A stretch of 19,067 bases of DNA, taken from the NCBI GenBank assembly GCA_913020625.1, contig CAJVZX010000009.1:1-19067 (forward strand), given 5' to 3'. Shown piece after piece: positions 16,596-19,067 of this stretch. This stretch comes from an uncultured Pelagibacterales bacterium. GTDB lineage: Bacteria > Pseudomonadota > Alphaproteobacteria > Pelagibacterales > Pelagibacteraceae. Below the pieces are notes generated by a model. The model saw only the letters and a list, made by a program, of their open reading frames with translations. It searched no databases and was not told the DNA's origin. The translations under genes were made by a program, and so were the position numbers. Positions within the stretch are counted from its first letter, which is position 1. The number at the start of each line of letters is the position of its first letter.

Positions 16596-17000
16596 ATGTT
16601 ACAACCAACAAGAACAAAGTATAGAAAAGCACACAAAGGAAGAATACATGGTAATGCTTCTAGATGTGATAAGTTAAACTATGGAGCATTTGGTTTAAAA
16701 GCCATGCAACCAGAAAGAATAATTTCAAATCAGATTGAAGCTGCAAGAGTAGCACTGACGAGATATATGAAAAGAACAGGCAAAGTATGGACTAGAATAT
16801 TTCCCAACATTCCAGTTTCAAAAAAACCCACTGAAGTAAGAATGGGGAAAGGGAAAGGAAATCCTGAATTTTGGGTATGTAGAGTTAAGCCAGGAAGAAT
16901 TTTATTTGAGGTAGATGGTATAACTGAAGAAGTAGCTAAAGTAGCTTTATATAAAGCATCAGTAAAACTTCCAATAAAAACAAAATTTATTAAAAGATAA
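16596..17000 (+). CDS. rplP: 50S ribosomal protein L16
   Basis: This 134-residue protein helps place A-site tRNA and is a late-assembly protein of the large subunit. It begins MLQPTRTKYRKAHKGRIHGN, has FGLKAMQPERIISNQIEAAR, the RIFPNIPVSKKPTEVRMGKG block with GKGNPEFWVCRVKPGRI, and ends with the conserved KLPIKTKFIKR. Length is normal (about 136). It starts 2 bases after the rpsC stop, and rpmC starts 1 base after its own stop. No Shine-Dalgarno sequence is seen. Confidence 0.97.
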   Translation: MLQPTRTKYRKAHKGRIHGNASRCDKLNYGAFGLKAMQPERIISNQIEAARVALTRYMKRTGKVWTRIFPNIPVSKKPTEVRMGKGKGNPEFWVCRVKPGRILFEVDGITEEVAKVALYKASVKLPIKTKFIKR

Positions 17001-17001
17001 T

Positions 17002-17211
17002 ATGAAAATAAAAGAAATTAAAAAAAAAACAAAAGATGAATTAATAAAAGATCTGGATAAATTTAAGAAAGATTTATTTAATTTTAGATTTCAAAAAATA
17101 AACAGTCAGATTACTAATTCATCAAAGATAAATACAATTAAAAAAACATTAGCAAGAATTAAAACTACAATTAAAAATGAAAAATATGACCAAAAAAATA
17201 TTAAAAGGTAA
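17002..17211 (+). CDS. rpmC: 50S ribosomal protein L29
   Basis: This 69-residue helical hairpin sits beside L23 at the tunnel exit and helps bind SRP and trigger factor. The signature is LIKDLDKFKKDLFNFRFQKI followed by NSQITNSSKINTIKKTLARIKT, matching the L29 pattern of LFNLRFQ-ATGQ-N--RI--V---IARIKT. Length fits the family (about 63-72). Its last 26 bases overlap the likely rpsQ start, which is more than usual. A ten-A run at 17020-17029 encodes lysines 7-9 close to the start, a possible slippage point. Confidence 0.93.
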   Translation: MKIKEIKKKTKDELIKDLDKFKKDLFNFRFQKINSQITNSSKINTIKKTLARIKTTIKNEKYDQKNIKR

Positions 17212-17422
17212 AGTAGTAAAAAATAACAGAAACAAAACTATCACTGTTTTAGTTGAACGAAAATATCAACATCCAGTGTTAAAAAAGGTAATTAAAACTA
17301 AAAAAAAATATCATGCACATGATGAAAAAAATTTACTTAAAGTTGGTGATAAAGTTTCTATTATAGAAACAAATCCAATATCAAAACAAAAAAAATTTAA
17401 AGTTTTAGAGGTGATACAATGA
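17186..17422 (+). CDS. rpsQ: 30S ribosomal protein S17
   Basis: This primary 16S rRNA-binding protein of the small-subunit body has an OB fold. I choose the ATG at 17186 because MTKKILKGKVVKNNRNKTIT aligns with the usual alpha S17 start (MPKR-LQG-VVS---KTV); an ATG at 17177 would add three residues. That gives 78 residues, within the family range. Further motifs are VLVERKYQHPVLKKVIKTKK, YHAHDE and KVGDKVSIIETNPISKQKKF. The start overlaps rpmC by 26 bases, and the stop overlaps rplN as ATGA, so translation of the three genes is probably coupled. Confidence 0.93.
   Translation: MTKKILKGKVVKNNRNKTITVLVERKYQHPVLKKVIKTKKKYHAHDEKNLLKVGDKVSIIETNPISKQKKFKVLEVIQ
17407..17413 (+). promoter_or_regulatory. 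ribosome binding site of rplN
   Basis: AGAGGTG ends 5 bases before the rplN ATG at 17419, inside the end of rpsQ. It is one of the few good Shine-Dalgarno sequences in this window and supports the ATGA-overlap start. Confidence 0.6.
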
Positions 17423-17787
17423 TACAGGTACAAACGGAACTAATGGTAGCGGATAACACAGGTGCAAAAAGAATTGAATGTATTAAAGTTTTAGGAGGTT
17501 CAAAAAGAAGATATGCATCTATAGGTGATACTATTGTAGTTGCAATAAAAGAAGCAATGCCGAAAGGAAAAGTTAAAAAAGGAACTGTACATAGAGCAGT
17601 AGTTGTAAGAACGAAAAAAGGTATTTATAGAGAAGATGGATCTAAAGTTAAGTTTGATACAAATGCTGCTGTTTTAACGGACGAAAAAGGTGAACCATTA
17701 GGTACAAGAATATTTGGTCCTGTAACAAGAGAATTAAGATCAAAAGGTCAAATGAAAATTATTTCACTAGCACCGGAGGTTTTATAA
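17419..17787 (+). CDS. rplN: 50S ribosomal protein L14
   Basis: This 122-residue protein lies at the subunit interface, where it contacts 16S rRNA and the silencing factor RsfS in many bacteria. It matches the family end to end: MIQVQTELMVADNTGAKRIE, CIKVLGGSKRRYASIGDTIV, KEAMPKGKVKKGTVHRAVVV, FDTNAAVLTDEKGEPLGTRI, FGPVTRELR and the terminal IISLAPEVL. Length is exactly the family norm. In E. coli it opens the spc operon with its own promoter; here it overlaps rpsQ by 4 bases, so the S10 and spc groups are fused. Confidence 0.98.
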   Translation: MIQVQTELMVADNTGAKRIECIKVLGGSKRRYASIGDTIVVAIKEAMPKGKVKKGTVHRAVVVRTKKGIYREDGSKVKFDTNAAVLTDEKGEPLGTRIFGPVTRELRSKGQMKIISLAPEVL

Positions 17788-17792
17788 TAGTT

Positions 17793-18044
17793 ATGAAATT
17801 AAAAAAAGGAAATGTAGTAAAAATATTAACAGGCAAAGATAAAAATAAATCAGGAGAAGTTATTGAAATTAATCGTTATCTTAATAGAGCCAAAGTAAAA
17901 GGAATAAATATTGTCAAAAAGCATGTAAAAACAACAAAAGAAAATAAAGGTGGAATTATTCCAAAAGAAAATTTTATACATATTTCAAACTTAAAAATTG
18001 AAAATAAAAAAGAAGATAAAAAAATAAAGAAAGTTACTAAATAA
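17793..18044 (+). CDS. rplX: 50S ribosomal protein L24, short C-terminus
   Basis: This assembly-initiating 23S rRNA-binding protein has a KOW domain: MKLKKGNVVKILTGKDKNKS followed by GEVIEINRYLNRAKVKGINIVKKHVK, then the GGIIPKENFIHISNLKI segment. Only 83 residues are encoded, against about 103-105 in most bacteria. The usual C-terminal stretch (after SNVAIFN in E. coli, about 30 residues with a GFRF-DGKKVR motif) is replaced by a short lysine-rich tail, KKEDKKIKKVTK. The reading frame ends in TAA overlapping rplE as TAATG, and I see no lost motif in the other frames, so this looks like a true shortening rather than a frameshift. GGAGG at 17775-17779 lies about 13 bases upstream but is also the conserved rplN end. 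Confidence 0.93.
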   Translation: MKLKKGNVVKILTGKDKNKSGEVIEINRYLNRAKVKGINIVKKHVKTTKENKGGIIPKENFIHISNLKIENKKEDKKIKKVTK

Positions 18045-18598
18045 TGATACCTAGATTAAAAGAACTATATTACACAAAAATTCAAAGCAATTTACAAAAT
18101 AAATTTTCTTTAAAAAATAAGTACATGGGAGCTAAACTAATTAAAGTTGTAATAAATATGGGTCTAGGTATAGATGGAAATGATCAAAAAATTTTAAAAA
18201 CTTGTTTAGATGATCTATCTCAAATATCTGGCCAAAGACCTGTAATTACAAAATTTAAAAAATCAATCTCAAATTTTAAAACAAGAAAAAACACTAGCGC
18301 AGGTTTAAAAGTGACTTTAAGAAATGATAAAATGTATGAATTTATTGATCGATTAGTAAACATTGCATTACCTAGAATAAAAGATTTTAAAGGATTAAGT
18401 CAAAAGGGAATAGATACCTCTGGAAATTACACATTTGGAATTAAAGAACATATAATTTTTCCAGAAGTTAATTTTGATAAAGTTGATAAGATAAGAGGTT
18501 TAGATATAACAATAGTTACTTCTGCGGAAGAATCTTTTCATACATTGGCATTATTAGAAGAGTTAAATTTTCCATTTATTAAGGAAGAAAAAAAATAA
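18044..18598 (+). CDS. rplE: 50S ribosomal protein L5
   Basis: This 184-residue protein binds 5S rRNA in the central protuberance and contacts P-site tRNA. Conserved blocks are PRLKELYYTKIQSNLQNKFS, KVVINMGLGIDGNDQKIL, ISGQRPVITKFKKSISNFK, GLKVTLRNDKMYEFIDRLVN and IALPRIKDFKGLS, then GNYTFGIKEHIIFPEVNFDK and GLDITIVTSAE. Length is normal (about 180-187). The ATG shares one base with the rplX stop (TAATG). No separate Shine-Dalgarno sequence is seen, in keeping with coupled translation. Confidence 0.97.
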   Translation: MIPRLKELYYTKIQSNLQNKFSLKNKYMGAKLIKVVINMGLGIDGNDQKILKTCLDDLSQISGQRPVITKFKKSISNFKTRKNTSAGLKVTLRNDKMYEFIDRLVNIALPRIKDFKGLSQKGIDTSGNYTFGIKEHIIFPEVNFDKVDKIRGLDITIVTSAEESFHTLALLEELNFPFIKEEKK

Positions 18599-18603
18599 AG
18601 GAG
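18598..18603 (+). promoter_or_regulatory. ribosome binding site of rpsN
   Basis: AAGGAG starts at the last base of the rplE stop and ends 4 bases before the rpsN ATG. It is the best Shine-Dalgarno match in the window. Confidence 0.7.
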
Positions 18604-18607
18604 TTAT

Positions 18608-18913
18608 ATGGCTAAAGCAAGTGCGGTAAATAGAAATAAAAAAAGAATTAAATTAAATAAAAAGTTTATTGAAAAGCGAAAGAAACTAAAAAAAATAACA
18701 ATGAATAAAAAAATAAGTTTAGATGAAAGATTTCAAGCACAATTAAAACTGTCTAAACTACCCAGAAATTCTTCAAGAACAAGAATTAAGAATCGTTGTG
18801 AAATAACTGGACGAGCACATGGAGTATATAGAAAATTAAAAGTATCTAGAATAGCGCTTAGAGAATTGACTCTTTCGGGTAAAATACCAGGAATGGTGAA
18901 ATCAAGTTGGTAA
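18608..18913 (+). CDS. rpsN: 30S ribosomal protein S14 (zinc-free type)
   Basis: This 101-residue protein of the 30S head contacts 16S rRNA near S3 and S10. The C-terminal half is diagnostic: LSKLPRNSSRTRIKNRCEIT, GRAHGVYRKLKVSRIALREL and GKIPGMVKSSW. The long form with a single cysteine in RNRCEITG lacks the two CXXC pairs of the short zinc-binding S14, so it is the zinc-independent type usual in proteobacteria. Length is the family norm (about 101). It has a strong Shine-Dalgarno sequence. Confidence 0.97.
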   Translation: MAKASAVNRNKKRIKLNKKFIEKRKKLKKITMNKKISLDERFQAQLKLSKLPRNSSRTRIKNRCEITGRAHGVYRKLKVSRIALRELTLSGKIPGMVKSSW

Positions 18914-18915
18914 GA

Positions 18916-18920
18916 AAGGA
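18916..18920 (+). promoter_or_regulatory. ribosome binding site of rpsH
   Basis: AAGGA lies 7 bases before the rpsH ATG at 18928, in the 14-base rpsN-rpsH gap. The spacing is close to ideal. Confidence 0.65.
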
Positions 18921-18927
18921 AAATTAA

Positions 18928-19067
18928 ATGAGTTTAACTGACCCAATAGCAGACATGATAGCAAGAATTAAAAATGGATTAATGAGATCACATAAAAAAA
19001 TAGAAATGCCAGCATCAATTTTTAAAACAAGAATATTAGAAGTTTTAAAAAATGAAGGATTTATAAT
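18928..19067 (+). CDS. rpsH: 30S ribosomal protein S8, N-terminal part (3' end outside window)
   Basis: The 46 complete codons read MSLTDPIADMIARIKNGLMR, then SHKKIEMPASIFKTRILEVL and KNEGFI, matching the S8 N-terminus (M-DPIADMLTRIRNA----, then KS--K--I---LK-EGYI). S8 binds the central domain of 16S rRNA and in E. coli represses the spc operon. It follows rpsN in the standard spc order and has a good Shine-Dalgarno sequence. The remaining roughly 85 residues lie past the window end. Confidence 0.95.
   Translation, partial: MSLTDPIADMIARIKNGLMRSHKKIEMPASIFKTRILEVLKNEGFI

Overview
The window is one gene-dense, all-plus-strand block of very A+T-rich bacterial DNA carrying the transcription and translation core genes: the end of rplA, then rplJ, rplL, rpoB, rpoC, rpsL, rpsG, fusA, rpsJ, rplC, rplD, rplW, rplB, rpsS, rplV, rpsC, rplP, rpmC, rpsQ, rplN, rplX, rplE, rpsN and the start of rpsH. 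Gene order, the alpha-like protein sequences, the lysine/asparagine/isoleucine-rich composition and the tiny intergenic gaps suggest a genome-reduced marine alphaproteobacterium of the SAR11 (Pelagibacterales) type. That placement is inferred by eye, not from a tree.

Layout: (1) 1-1066, L1 tail, L10 and L7/L12, the GTPase-stalk genes; (2) 1112-9348, the beta and beta' subunits of RNA polymerase, with all catalytic and zinc-binding residues I checked present; (3) 9349-9521, the only sizeable non-coding stretch, holding an A+T inverted repeat after rpoC, promoter-like elements and a foldable leader; (4) 9522-12460, the str group rpsL-rpsG-fusA, without a following tuf; (5) 12464-17422, the S10 group rpsJ to rpsQ; (6) 17419-19067, the start of the spc group rplN to rpsH, cut by the window end.

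The operons that are separate in E. coli (L10/beta, str, S10, spc) are joined here with gaps mostly of 2-12 bases or short overlaps. The E. coli regulatory spacers before rplJ and between rplL and rpoB have shrunk to 2 and 45 bases. The one place left for transcription control seems to be the rpoC-rpsL gap, where positions 9441-9498 can fold into a three-way junction just upstream of rpsL. This is the most interesting item in the window. No mobile element, CRISPR array, tRNA, rRNA, pseudogene or novel protein system was seen; the rest is conserved housekeeping DNA.
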